Notes: generated from the sequence alone by a model not told the origin. Positions 32,901 through 41,016 are shown, numbered from the stretch's first letter. The stretch: 41,369 nt of DNA from Kiritimatiellia bacterium (GCA_017406465.1 JAFQYM010000011.1:1-41369); one strand, 5' to 3'. Program-made: numbers and translations.

Positions 32901-33322
32901 TCAGCGCCAACAACGGGCATCCTTCCACTATTCTCATGTTTTACAACTGCGCGAACTACGGGACGCTCTCGGCCCCGGCGGAAGGTGGCCTGACGGGAGA
33001 GATCTTCGCCCGGTTCGAGACGCTGGTTGCCGATTCCCCTGCCCGCCAGTACGGCGCGGTGAACAGCTTCTTCATGACCGACGCCTTCTGCGGCGACGCG
33101 TCGGAAAGCGCCATCATCACGAATGGGCTCGTGACTGCCGTCGACGAGAAGTATTCGCCCTCTGGGGCAAGGTCGACTCTGAATGCCGCCGTGCAGGAGA
33201 ACGACTGGGAGCCGTGGGTGTTGGGACGCATTGGAGAGGGTGCCGCCGCCTTCGTCGCGCCGGAACTTGCGTGCTTCATGACAAAGGCCGCGAACCCAGG
33301 ATTTACGCTCATAATTAGATGA
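29951..33322 (+). CDS. Giant secreted GLUG / InlB-repeat protein
   Basis: The protein has 1123 residues, with GGAG before ATG 29951. Residues 1 to about 22 are a signal peptide (FAFAVTLILCSSYGFAA). Two homologous halves (about 25-480 and 620-1110) each start with TAAD[L/F]ATA[L/V]T and DG[K/A]G[Y/H]-type strands, then carry many GLUG-like units (GGIAGNG, GGLVGYITA, GGLVGYLTH, GGIVGYLYRG, GGLVGFLES), which form a beta-solenoid. Between them, about 494-613, lie two InlB B-repeats (Listeria-Bacteroides type): FEDWDGTVLKQKTV with FLGWDPAVFTG, and FFDWDNTQLGEDQEV with FVGWDTAFDNV. It ends NPGFTLIIR. It is probably a long surface adhesin or glycan-binding fibre. It overlaps the next gene by four bases. 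Confidence 0.85.
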   Translation: MKLFKFAFAVTLILCSSYGFAADVTTAADLATALTESPAGTIVTLGADIDCSEWTTVDSFSGTLDGKGYKIENLDAPLFGTITGDIAISNLVVKDAYVTADAQTFGILMKSVTAANLAVENVTFTGSTLHVAVKQGNMGFVVGLFSVTGTASFKDCHVDDTCSFALGVSQHGGIAGNGTATGTDATISFTHCTMAAALSTVASYGSQFGGIAGNLSVQGGGRTVADYAHLIMDGCTNYSGTGSSTWNGSNRSFGGLVHTAAAGNSTHMGDAVIRRCANYGSFVCTGGITSSGTNYGGLLGCWNNGPLTMEDCVNYGDILSTGAGDTVSAIGGLVGYITAPIQVTASLVGCANTGDITGCYAGGLVGYLTHNASYVNTKIFILSCLNTGTVTVRKEGVSPGEAICQLRTGVAYPRIDIEGGFYATDALIGTYAEGASVTALNTNGNVFPDNSDGLVDGTDLATLNGYESCNLWKQGHEYPILEIMPDEAVPDTIVATFEDWDGTVLKQKTVARGGYVFPPADPVRDGSTFLGWDPAVFTGLTADTTFAAQYSSGIVTHTVSFFDWDNTQLGEDQEVVHGEAATPPANPSREGYIFVGWDTAFDNVTEDLAIHASYVLAHVHVATAADFATAVTAETVPGVTVHLDGDVELPADWTAPDFRATLDGAGHSIQCPNGGLPLFNHLYGCASNFVIDAASEDVATKITLGTSALFGSVANTLSGGAIRDVTVENLVIQTGNDCTVGFIAGRMVDGAAIERCLVAASCTFRQTRTAGAGGIVGAIDRTVEFTPTDGEGNPVTGETLALVADCTNRAPVVVFLASPLTSGGIVGKADVHNATYQPAMKILRCANEADFTATVNNGYAVKFGGIIGERSINETSVHGGVLWVVDCANLGNICSPSESGCNLGGIVGYLYRGCETVLAGCVNRGDVGTDVAGDGATPVTGNSAGGLVGFLESLYNNNSVTATNCANYGAVTGGKYAGGLIGGFSANNGHPSTILMFYNCANYGTLSAPAEGGLTGEIFARFETLVADSPARQYGAVNSFFMTDAFCGDASESAIITNGLVTAVDEKYSPSGARSTLNAAVQENDWEPWVLGRIGEGAAAFVAPELACFMTKAANPGFTLIIR

Positions 33323-35346
33323 TTAGAAGAACGGCATTGTTTGCCGCGCTGGTCTGCGCGGGGGGTGCTTTCGCGGCTGAGCTGACGGTTCCCGAGCAGT
33401 ACCCGACGATCCAGAAGGCGGTGGACGCCGCGAAGGGCGGCGACGTCGTGCTCGTGAAGGGCGGAACATACGCCGGCTTTCGCGTGCAGAAGCTGTTCGA
33501 GGGCGAGCCATTGATCATCAAGGCCGCGCCGAGCGAGCGTGTCACGTTGAGCGGGATGCAGAAGATCGAAGGGTGGAAGGATGAAGGCGGCGGGGTGTTC
33601 TCCGCGAGAGTCCCTTCGCGAGTCGACTCCCTGTTTGTCGGATACGTCGAGCAACAGTGTGGGCGCTGGCCCGCGGACGGAACGCGGCTCCCCGTCATGA
33701 TGGCAGACGCGGCGACGTGCACGTTCAAGACCGACTCGGTCGCCGACCCAAAGCTTGCCAAGATTGCGAAGGACCCCAAAGACACCCGGTGCTTCTTCTA
33801 CTTCGCGTTCGGGAACGCGTTTTCGTCGAAGCGCATCCAGTCGTACGACCCGAAGACCGGCGACATCGTCTTCTCGCAGGAGGAGTGGATGAAGTGGATC
33901 AGGCCCGAGAACAACACCTATTCGTTCGTCAACCACCCCGCGCTGATCGACCTGCCCGGAAGCTGGGCGTTCGTGTCCGAGCCTGGCGGCGACCCGAAGA
34001 GCACGGCGGGAACGGTCTACTTCAAGCCGGTGAAGAAGGCCGACCTCGCGAGGACGCAGTATTGCGCCGCGGACCGTCCGCTCGTCGTCGTGGGGCACCA
34101 CAAGAATCCGTCCGGCAACATAGTCCTCGACGGATTCGAGATCGCCGGCTCGCGTGCCTCGGGAGTGCAGATCGGCGGCGACGGTGTGACGGTGCAGAAC
34201 TGCCTCGTCCACCACAACGGCGCGGGAATCGCCGCGCGCATGGCGAAGGACCTGAAGGTCCGCTCGAACGTCGTCGTCGCCAACGGAGGCAACGGGATCG
34301 GGCTCGCCTCCGTCGAGAACGCGCTTGTCGAGGGCAACGAGGTGGCGCTCAACCAGGTGGACGGAATCGTCGTCGCCGGAAACATCTCCGGGAAAAAGAC
34401 GGGCACCCCCGGGGCGAATCCTCCGACGAAGCACGTCGTCGTGAGAAGGAACTACATCCACCACCACATCTACCAGGCGCATCCCGACAACACGCAGATG
34501 TACCGCGACGTGTCCGACGTCGTGTACGAGGAGAACTTCAACATCTGCGGCGGACAGTCGATAATGGCGGAGGAGGCGGAGGATGTCACGGTGCGCGGAA
34601 ACCTCTTCATGGGGTGCGACGCAGTGATGCTCATCTGCGGACACGGCAACTCGCACCGCTGGAAGTTTGAGGGCAACACCCTCTGGGGCGCTGGATACGG
34701 GTTCTTCAGCTTCACCGGACACGACTATTCCGTGACTAAGAACCTGTTCATCGGCGGCTCGGTGGACTACGGACAGCTCGACAGCACGAAGGTCGACAGC
34801 TCCGGCAACCGCTTCGCCCCCTCGTTCTTCGCCCGCACGGCGAAACCCTGGCGGAAGTACACCGATCTCGCGAAAGCGCAGTCGGAGCTGGGGCAGGAGA
34901 AGGACAGTTCCGTGTGCGTGGTTCCGTCGTCGAACTTTCCGTTCGACATGGCGGTGTCTAGCGCGAACGGCTCGTCGCTCGACTCGCTGGCGCTGCGCAA
35001 GGACGCGGCGTCGCGCACGGACCTCTTTGCGCCCGGCGACAGGATAGAGCTTAACTGCGACGGCGTGCTGAGGACGGTGAAGTCGTGCGCGAACGGCGTC
35101 CTCTCCTTCTCGCCCGCGCTCGAGGCGCCGCCATACCGCGGAGTCATGGTGTTCAACTGGAAGAAGGCGAAGTCGGCGGACATCGACATCCGCCAGGTCG
35201 ACGGATGCGGCTCGTCCGTCTCGCCCGCAGCCTTCCGCAGGGGCGACCTGCTTGGTAGCGGACGCAGGACCATCCCCGCCATCCCCGCCGATGTCGGGGA
35301 GGGAATCCCCTCGCCGAACAAGCCGGTCATCCCCCCAAAGGGTTGA
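33319..35346 (+). CDS. Secreted right-handed beta-helix protein, lyase-like
   Basis: The protein has 675 residues and its ATGA overlaps the preceding stop. Residues 1 to about 20 are a signal peptide (IRRTALFAALVCAGGAFAA). At about 22-65 it has the DUF1565/pectate-lyase-like opening TVPEQYPTIQKAVDAAKGGDVVLVKGGTYAGF. At about 255-480 it has parallel beta-helix rungs (IVLDGFEIAGSRASGVQIGG, VTVQNCLVHHNGAGIAAR, LKVRSNVVVANGGNGIGLA, ALVEGNEVALNQVDGIVV). The C-terminal 130 residues are a separate beta domain. The fold is shared by PL1, PL6 and GH28-type enzymes and by mannuronan epimerases, so an enzyme acting on acidic glycans is likely, but I cannot assign the reaction. It lacks the C-terminal F-x-L-x-[I/V]-R pattern of its neighbour (it ends PVIPPKG). 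Confidence 0.8.
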   Translation: MIRRTALFAALVCAGGAFAAELTVPEQYPTIQKAVDAAKGGDVVLVKGGTYAGFRVQKLFEGEPLIIKAAPSERVTLSGMQKIEGWKDEGGGVFSARVPSRVDSLFVGYVEQQCGRWPADGTRLPVMMADAATCTFKTDSVADPKLAKIAKDPKDTRCFFYFAFGNAFSSKRIQSYDPKTGDIVFSQEEWMKWIRPENNTYSFVNHPALIDLPGSWAFVSEPGGDPKSTAGTVYFKPVKKADLARTQYCAADRPLVVVGHHKNPSGNIVLDGFEIAGSRASGVQIGGDGVTVQNCLVHHNGAGIAARMAKDLKVRSNVVVANGGNGIGLASVENALVEGNEVALNQVDGIVVAGNISGKKTGTPGANPPTKHVVVRRNYIHHHIYQAHPDNTQMYRDVSDVVYEENFNICGGQSIMAEEAEDVTVRGNLFMGCDAVMLICGHGNSHRWKFEGNTLWGAGYGFFSFTGHDYSVTKNLFIGGSVDYGQLDSTKVDSSGNRFAPSFFARTAKPWRKYTDLAKAQSELGQEKDSSVCVVPSSNFPFDMAVSSANGSSLDSLALRKDAASRTDLFAPGDRIELNCDGVLRTVKSCANGVLSFSPALEAPPYRGVMVFNWKKAKSADIDIRQVDGCGSSVSPAAFRRGDLLGSGRRTIPAIPADVGEGIPSPNKPVIPPKG

Positions 35347-35382
35347 AGCATCTCGAAGGAGCGCAGTCCCGCCCGCAGGAGC

Positions 35383-35434
35383 GGCGAGACGTCCCGTCTC
35401 GCCGACAGGGGGTTCCGTCGCTCCGCGACGGAAC
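35383..35434. repeat. Two strong hairpins with TCC loops
   Basis: GGCGAGACG-TCC-CGTCTCGCC (35383-35403) and GTTCCGTCGC-TCC-GCGACGGAAC (35412-35434) lie in the 194-base gap between two units. Arms of 9 and 10 bp are perfect and no T-run follows. This is a paired-palindrome (REP/BIME-like) layout. Confidence 0.7.
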
Positions 35435-35446
35435 GAAGCCCAGTTG

Positions 35447-35513
35447 GGTAATTGAGGTATTAATTGAGGTTTGCACATTTCCTCTTGTTTTCTGCGCCCA
35501 GATTTTGTAAAAT
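35447..35513 (+). promoter_or_regulatory. Regulated promoter D: tandem 12-mers plus -35/-10
   Basis: GGTAATTGAGGT (35447-35458) and ATTAATTGAGGT (35459-35470), identical at 10 of 12 positions. After 14 bp come TTGTTT (35485-35490), 17 bp, and TAAAAT (35508-35513). Same geometry as A, B and C. Confidence 0.75.
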
Positions 35514-35540
35514 TGTCACGAACAGGAAAGGATGTTGCCT

Positions 35541-38500
35541 ATGAAACGGTTGAAATTAGTTCTCGCTTCTGTTGGTCTTGCAATCCTCTCCCGCGGCGCA
35601 TTCGCCGCGGATTCGGCGGCGCCAAGTCCGTATGATTTTCTCAAGCGCGTGCCGATATCGGTCTCTTCGTCGGGGCAAAGCGCGCTTGGCGGGAATTCCG
35701 TCAACGATGTACCCGTCTTGGTCAGGATATCGGAGTCCATTCCAGGGTTCAGCTACGACGATCTTAAGTCCGACGGTTCCGACATCGCCTTTGGAGTTGA
35801 AAGCGGCGACGAATTGACGATTTATCCGCACGAGATCGAAACGTGGGATCCCGGCGGCACGTCGCTTGTCTGGGTCAAGGTGCCGACGCTCTCCGCCGCG
35901 ACCGAATTCGCTATGTACTACGGCAACGGCGTTTCGGTGGCGGACTCCTCGACGGACGTCTGGTCCAACTACGTGGGTGTGTGGCACCTTAACGAGGCGT
36001 CAGGGGACGCAAGAGATGCAACTGGGCATGGGCTAACGGCGCTTCCGTCCGGAGCGAACGCGGCAGAAGACTCAATTGGCGTCGTAAACTGCCCGGTGGG
36101 GACGGGCCGTCAGCTGGCGTCCGCGAAGGGCAGAAAATCCTACCTTGCCGTGGCCGACAGCAACCTGCTCGACTGCGGGAACTCTCTTACGTTTTCGGGA
36201 TGGTTCAAGGCCTATGACACATCTACATCGTACTCGATGCGCTATGTCTCGCGTAAGAGCAAGTATACAGACAAGAACGGGTGGGAGGTCGAGGCGCGCT
36301 ACGATACGTCTTCGGCTACCGTACCCGCGACGACAGTTTCGGCGCGCGGCGCAAGCAGCGGCGACCACACGGCGACAGTGCCGGACATCCGTGAGAACTG
36401 GGTGCACTTGTCGCTGGTCTACGACGACACTAAGCTCACCTACTACGTGAACGGCGTCCCGCAGAGTCCGCTCACGCTCAACTCCGCATGTTCGGACAAC
36501 AATCTTGCGCTTGCATTCGGCAACAATCCCAGCGGCGGAGAACCGAACTGGTGGGGACTGATGGACGAACTTCGGCTTTCGTCAGAGCCTGTGTCTGCAG
36601 AGTATGCCGTCGCGGAATATCACGCGATGACGGATACGCTGCTGTCCTATTCGCCGGCGCTCCCGATGGATGAGACGATGCCGGTCATTTCATCTGTCGA
36701 AGTGGTCGCCTGCGCTGAAGGTTTTACCGTGTCATATTCGCTCGTGTCCGGCACCGGCAGCTTCGAGGCTGTCTTGACGGACATTGTCTCTGGAGAAGTG
36801 ACTTCGGCACCAATTGCGGCTGATTCGACAGAGGTTGTCGTTCCTTTGTCTTCGCTCAACGTGGGACACTCCTATGACTGCTCGGTTCGCGTCACGTCCT
36901 CGGCCGGAAACACGATCATGCTTCATGCAGGCCGGGTGTTTAATGGGTCAGTGTCTGTCGCGAAGACGGCGGACGCTGACGAGGGCTTGTTGACTCCGGG
37001 CGTCTTTACGGTGACCGCTTCGTCGCAGGTGGCATTCGATCTTTTGGTGCCGTACACGGCAGGGGGAACAGCCGTTGCCGGCCAGACTTATGCGGCGCTT
37101 TCCGGCTTGGTGGTCATTCCGGCAGGCTCTGCAACCGCCACGATTGCTGTGAATCCGATCTATTCTTCGGTAGTGTCAGATGACGTGACGGTCTCGGTTA
37201 CGCTCCACCAGACGCACTCCTTTGTCGGTTCGGGGGCAGCGGAAATGACAATTGTCAATTTCGCCGTCAATCCGGCTGTGCGCTTTGTCTCGATGGAAGG
37301 CGACGATGCGCAGGACGGTATGACGTTGCTGACGGCGAAGAAGACGGTTCGCGCGGCGATAGAGTCGCTTGAGGGCTTCGACGCCGAGCCTTCGCAGATA
37401 TTCATCGCGCCTGGCACCTACGAAGAAGATTCCTCTATCGACAACTACAAAGGCACGGGCAGCGCAAACTACCGACTTATCGTGACAAACGCAGTGACGC
37501 TGATCGGTACGGGAGCGGATCCGACGAATGTTGTCCTTCGCAACAAGAACGGGCGCGTGCGCGTCCTGTGCCTGGACAACGCGCAGGCCGGCATCCGCAA
37601 CCTGACGCTGGCCAACGGCCAGGCATATCAGGCCGGCTCATACGGCGGAGGCAACCTCTACATAGGGTACGACGGCGGCAGCGCGTCGAACTGCGTCTTT
37701 ACAGGTGGATGCGCTGACAACTTCAACTGCCACGCTGGCAACGTGTTCATGCGCGCGGGCCTTGTCACGCACTGCGTGATCGAAAAGGGCTATTTCACTG
37801 ATAACCGCGGGGACTACAAGGCGGGAGGCATCGAGATATACGGTGGACTTGTCGAGAACTGCCTCATCCACGGGAACTACGACAACTGCAACGGGACGCA
37901 GACCAAGGCGGCTGCGGGCGTGATGATTTCGGGCGGCATGATCCGCAACTGCACGATTGCCGCCAATTCGGGCAAGCAAGTGGGCGGCATCTGCGTGAAA
38001 GGAACGGAAGGTGTCGTCGAGAACTGCGTTATCGTCGGCAACACGGCGACGATGGCCGACGAGAGCATTGCAGGCGACGTTGTCAGCTACATGGTCAGCG
38101 CTGAAGATGCGAAGGCCGTCTTCAGGAACTGCGTAGTCGATGCGGCGACGGCGCCCAACGACTCCTGCGTCTCCGCAAGCTCCGCCGCGACATTGGTCGA
38201 CTCCGGCAACGGCGATTTCCACTTGGCGGCGGGCTCTCCGGCAATCAACTTCGGCCGCACGAAGGAGGATGAAGCAGCAGGGGATCTCGATCTCAACGAG
38301 CGCGTAATGGGTGCAGCAATCGACGCGGGCTGCTACGAGTACGATCTGAACGCCTTCGCCATCGCGTTCGAGGCCGACGTTGTCTCAGGAGTCCTGCCGG
38401 TCGACGTCACGTTTACGGCCGTGGTCAGTGGCGTTAACGACGGAGACTATCTCGAGTACGACTGGGATTTTGACGGCGATGGCGTGGTCGATGCGACGTT

Positions 38501-39647
38501 GAACGGCACGGCAACAGCGCGGTACCGCTTCGTTGCCGGCGGAACGTTTTCGCCTTCGTTAACCGTGAAGAACCTCACGGCGCAGAAGGAACTGTCGATC
38601 AGCAAGTCGAACTATCTTCAGTTTGCGCCGAGGGTCCTGTACGTGAACAAGGATGCGGAGTCGCATGTCGTTCCGTTTGCGACGCCTGAGACGGGCGCGC
38701 TTACGGTCAACGAGGCGATTGCCGCGGCGGTCGACGGATGCGAGATAGTCATCTATCCCGGTACATACGGCGTAATGAGTACACTGATAGTCGAAAAGGT
38801 CCTCGACATTCATGGTTTGCTGCCTGATCCGGAGGAGGTTGTCCTTACAAGGGAGGGATCCTCGTGGCTGCGGGTAGTTGAAATGAACAAGACGAAGTCG
38901 AAGCTGAGCAACGTCGTCATCGAGAAGGGCACGGTTGGTGGCACTTCTGGCGGTGGAGTTCATTTCGGGTATCTCGGGGGAACGGTTTCGAACGTTGTCA
39001 TACGCGGATGTAGCGCCAGCAACTACAACGGGGCCGGTGGGGCCGCCTATCTTGCATCCGAACACGCGCTGCTGACACACTGCGTGATATCGAATTGCTA
39101 CGTGCAGACTATGAACGGCGCCGGAGGCAACAAGGGTGTACTTCAGGTGGAGAAGGGACGAGTAGAAAACTGCCTTGTGGCTGGATGCTACTGTCCGCTT
39201 GGCAACAACGAGACCGACCGCCCCGGCAACGCAGTCCACATCGGCGTGAACGGTTCTGTCGTGAACTGCACAATCGTTCGGAATACGATGGAGACTCGCG
39301 GCATCGTGTATGTTTCGTCGGCGACGTCACGGCTGATTAACTGCGTTGTCGCCGGCAACACGAAAGGCGATGGCCGTGACACGGTCTTCTTTGGAGGGTC
39401 GGTCTCCGACCCGTCCGCGTGCGTTCTGAACTGTGTGATTGATCCCGAGGACCTTGCTGGCACCTTCAAGGACTATGCGAACGAAGACTACACGCCGAAT
39501 ACGGCCGGACCGCTTTACAACGCGGGCGTAACTCCGGAGAACGCGCCGTCGGTGGACCTCGCGGGCAATCCGCGCGTCCAGGGACGGTCGATCGACATAG
39601 GATGCTTCGAGTCTCCCAAACTTGGCTTCTCTCTCTCCGTCCGATGA
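35541..39647 (+). CDS. Giant secreted DUF2341 / LamG / Calx-beta / PKD / beta-helix protein
   Basis: The protein has 1368 residues. ATG 35541 is nine bases after AGGAAAGG; ATG 35532 is too close to it. Residues 1 to about 22 are a signal peptide. DUF2341 at about 33-143 (VNDVPVLVRISESIPGFSY, GGTSLVWVKVPTL, VGVWHLNEASGDARDATG) is followed by LamG at about 145-363 (WVHLSLVYDDTKLTYYVNGVPQ). A Calx-beta-like unit lies near 470-576, a parallel beta-helix near 580-933, a PKD domain near 940-1027 (YDWDFDGDGVVD), and a second beta-helix near 1030-1353. Each helix ends in a motif of the form [A/S]-x-DxGCxE (AAIDAGCYE, RSIDIGCFE), as in choice-of-anchor Q domains. It ends LGFSLSVR. It shares its first two domains with 265-4647. 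It is probably a surface glycan-binding protein, co-transcribed with the deacetylase. Confidence 0.87.
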   Translation: MKRLKLVLASVGLAILSRGAFAADSAAPSPYDFLKRVPISVSSSGQSALGGNSVNDVPVLVRISESIPGFSYDDLKSDGSDIAFGVESGDELTIYPHEIETWDPGGTSLVWVKVPTLSAATEFAMYYGNGVSVADSSTDVWSNYVGVWHLNEASGDARDATGHGLTALPSGANAAEDSIGVVNCPVGTGRQLASAKGRKSYLAVADSNLLDCGNSLTFSGWFKAYDTSTSYSMRYVSRKSKYTDKNGWEVEARYDTSSATVPATTVSARGASSGDHTATVPDIRENWVHLSLVYDDTKLTYYVNGVPQSPLTLNSACSDNNLALAFGNNPSGGEPNWWGLMDELRLSSEPVSAEYAVAEYHAMTDTLLSYSPALPMDETMPVISSVEVVACAEGFTVSYSLVSGTGSFEAVLTDIVSGEVTSAPIAADSTEVVVPLSSLNVGHSYDCSVRVTSSAGNTIMLHAGRVFNGSVSVAKTADADEGLLTPGVFTVTASSQVAFDLLVPYTAGGTAVAGQTYAALSGLVVIPAGSATATIAVNPIYSSVVSDDVTVSVTLHQTHSFVGSGAAEMTIVNFAVNPAVRFVSMEGDDAQDGMTLLTAKKTVRAAIESLEGFDAEPSQIFIAPGTYEEDSSIDNYKGTGSANYRLIVTNAVTLIGTGADPTNVVLRNKNGRVRVLCLDNAQAGIRNLTLANGQAYQAGSYGGGNLYIGYDGGSASNCVFTGGCADNFNCHAGNVFMRAGLVTHCVIEKGYFTDNRGDYKAGGIEIYGGLVENCLIHGNYDNCNGTQTKAAAGVMISGGMIRNCTIAANSGKQVGGICVKGTEGVVENCVIVGNTATMADESIAGDVVSYMVSAEDAKAVFRNCVVDAATAPNDSCVSASSAATLVDSGNGDFHLAAGSPAINFGRTKEDEAAGDLDLNERVMGAAIDAGCYEYDLNAFAIAFEADVVSGVLPVDVTFTAVVSGVNDGDYLEYDWDFDGDGVVDATLNGTATARYRFVAGGTFSPSLTVKNLTAQKELSISKSNYLQFAPRVLYVNKDAESHVVPFATPETGALTVNEAIAAAVDGCEIVIYPGTYGVMSTLIVEKVLDIHGLLPDPEEVVLTREGSSWLRVVEMNKTKSKLSNVVIEKGTVGGTSGGGVHFGYLGGTVSNVVIRGCSASNYNGAGGAAYLASEHALLTHCVISNCYVQTMNGAGGNKGVLQVEKGRVENCLVAGCYCPLGNNETDRPGNAVHIGVNGSVVNCTIVRNTMETRGIVYVSSATSRLINCVVAGNTKGDGRDTVFFGGSVSDPSACVLNCVIDPEDLAGTFKDYANEDYTPNTAGPLYNAGVTPENAPSVDLAGNPRVQGRSIDIGCFESPKLGFSLSVR

Positions 39648-39669
39648 ACTATGGTTAAGGAGGAATGAC

Positions 39670-40803
39670 ATGACGACCAAGATCGTGTTCTCTGCATTGG
39701 CGCTTTGCGCATTTGCCGCGATGGGCGGTGAGCAGCTGATGAATCTTCCTCCTCCCCCGAAGGGCGGACGCTTCACTACGCCGACTGACCTCGTGTGGCC
39801 CGAGAAGCCGGGCGATGCCGACGTGTGCCTGTGGGCGGGCGACAGATTCGCCGCGTGCTCGATCACCATCGACGACAACTGCAAGCCCGACCACGAGTGG
39901 TGGCTCAGGCTCTCCGAAGAGCTTGGCATCAAGCTCACGTGGTTCGTGATCACCGACCACTGCGTGAAGAAGAACAACCCTGGGTTCAACGGGACGTGGG
40001 CCGACTGGCAGAAGCTCGCGGACGCCGGTCACTCGATCCAGTCGCACACGACGAACCACAAGGCGAAGCACGGAGACGTCCCGATGCCGTCTGACGAGGA
40101 GGTCGAGTCGATGTACCGCGACTCCCTGAAGGCAATCAACGACAACGTCACCAACAACTTCGCCTGCTGCATCGCGTATCCGCGCGGCGAGCCGCACGAG
40201 GCAATCGCGGCGAAGTACGCGATTGCGTGCCGCGGCGTCTACGGCGTTCCGAGCTGCGCCAACTCGATCAACTACCTCTGCACGAACAAGGGTGCGGGCG
40301 GCAAGGGCCACGTCCAGATGGTGGCTTTCGGAGAAACGGAGGAAGACCCGAAGTGGATCCGCGGCAACAAGGCGCTCAAGCGCGGCTGGAACATCGTCTT
40401 GTACCACTTCGTACACGCAGGACGAACAGACGAGGACAGGGCGAAAAACGCCGCCGGTGCGGAAAAGGAGGTTCGCTACATTGCGTCTCTAAAGGACGAT
40501 CGGCTCTGGGTGTGCCGCTTCGACGACGCCGCGAAGTACGGGCAGGAGCGCGACTCGGCGACGCTCGCGAGCGCGCTGAAGGGCAAGGCGATCGAGTTCA
40601 CGCTGACCGACCGCATGAAGGACGACATCTTCGACTATCCGCTCACCGTTAAGGTCCGCCTCCCGAACGGCTGGAAGTCCGCAAAGGCGACGCAGGGCGG
40701 GAAGAGCGTCCCCGTGCGCTTCGTCACGCACGAGGGCGCGCCCTATGTGCTCGTCGACGCAGTTCCTGACAGGGGCGCGGTGCGCGTTGTGTCAGGTTCG
40801 TGA
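39670..40803 (+). CDS. Secreted polysaccharide deacetylase (NodB/CE4-like)
   Basis: The protein has 377 residues and an excellent ribosome site (AAGGAGGAA) before ATG 39670. Residues 1 to about 17 are a signal peptide (KIVFSALALCAFAAMGG). The NodB-like domain shows CSITIDDN near 63-70 (the DD pair: catalytic base and metal ligand) and GHSIQSHTTNH near 117-127 (the H-x3-H metal site), then AYPRGEPHEAI near 165-175. The C-terminal 100 residues are a beta domain (LTVKVRLPNGWKSAKATQ). It should remove N- or O-acetyl groups from a glycan. It lies 22 bases after the giant DUF2341 gene and shares promoter D. No T-rich terminator separates it from the rRNA operon. Confidence 0.87.
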   Translation: MTTKIVFSALALCAFAAMGGEQLMNLPPPPKGGRFTTPTDLVWPEKPGDADVCLWAGDRFAACSITIDDNCKPDHEWWLRLSEELGIKLTWFVITDHCVKKNNPGFNGTWADWQKLADAGHSIQSHTTNHKAKHGDVPMPSDEEVESMYRDSLKAINDNVTNNFACCIAYPRGEPHEAIAAKYAIACRGVYGVPSCANSINYLCTNKGAGGKGHVQMVAFGETEEDPKWIRGNKALKRGWNIVLYHFVHAGRTDEDRAKNAAGAEKEVRYIASLKDDRLWVCRFDDAAKYGQERDSATLASALKGKAIEFTLTDRMKDDIFDYPLTVKVRLPNGWKSAKATQGGKSVPVRFVTHEGAPYVLVDAVPDRGAVRVVSGS

Positions 40804-40839
40804 CTCGTGGCAGGGGCGAAATCCCGGTAGATTTCCTCG

Positions 40840-40893
40840 GTAAAAAAAAGTTAAAAATACCCCCTTGCGCGAGGAAGCGCGATTTGATATACT
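40840..40893 (+). promoter_or_regulatory. Promoter of the rRNA operon with UP-like element
   Basis: An A/T-rich tract at 40842-40858 (a run of A, then GTTAAAAAT) precedes TTGCGC (40865-40870), 17 bp, and TATACT (40888-40893) with TG one base upstream. The G+C-rich spacer and UP-like tract are typical of strong rRNA promoters. Confidence 0.7.
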
Positions 40894-40929
40894 TTTCTCT
40901 CGTTCGCCTAAAATAGAAATTGGCGGATG

Positions 40930-40977
40930 TCGTTCTTTGAAAACAGGTGCTTGAGACGTGTCTTTGAAAGAGACACG
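40930..40977 (+). promoter_or_regulatory. rRNA leader: boxA-like sequence and hairpin
   Basis: TCGTTCTTTGAAAAC (40930-40944) resembles the boxA of rRNA leaders. Then 40957-40977 folds into a stem of nine pairs with one T-G wobble (CGTGTCTTT, loop GAA, AGAGACACG). These probably serve antitermination and processing of the 16S precursor. Confidence 0.5.
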
Positions 40978-41016
40978 GAACAGTTAATGTTTGTGCGAAG
41001 CAATAACTCAAATTCT

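Noticed and set aside
32956..35478. 840-codon minus-strand frame
   Set aside because: It is antisense to the beta-helix protein and its neighbour; the composition (Arg/Val/Asp-rich) is that of a shadow frame.
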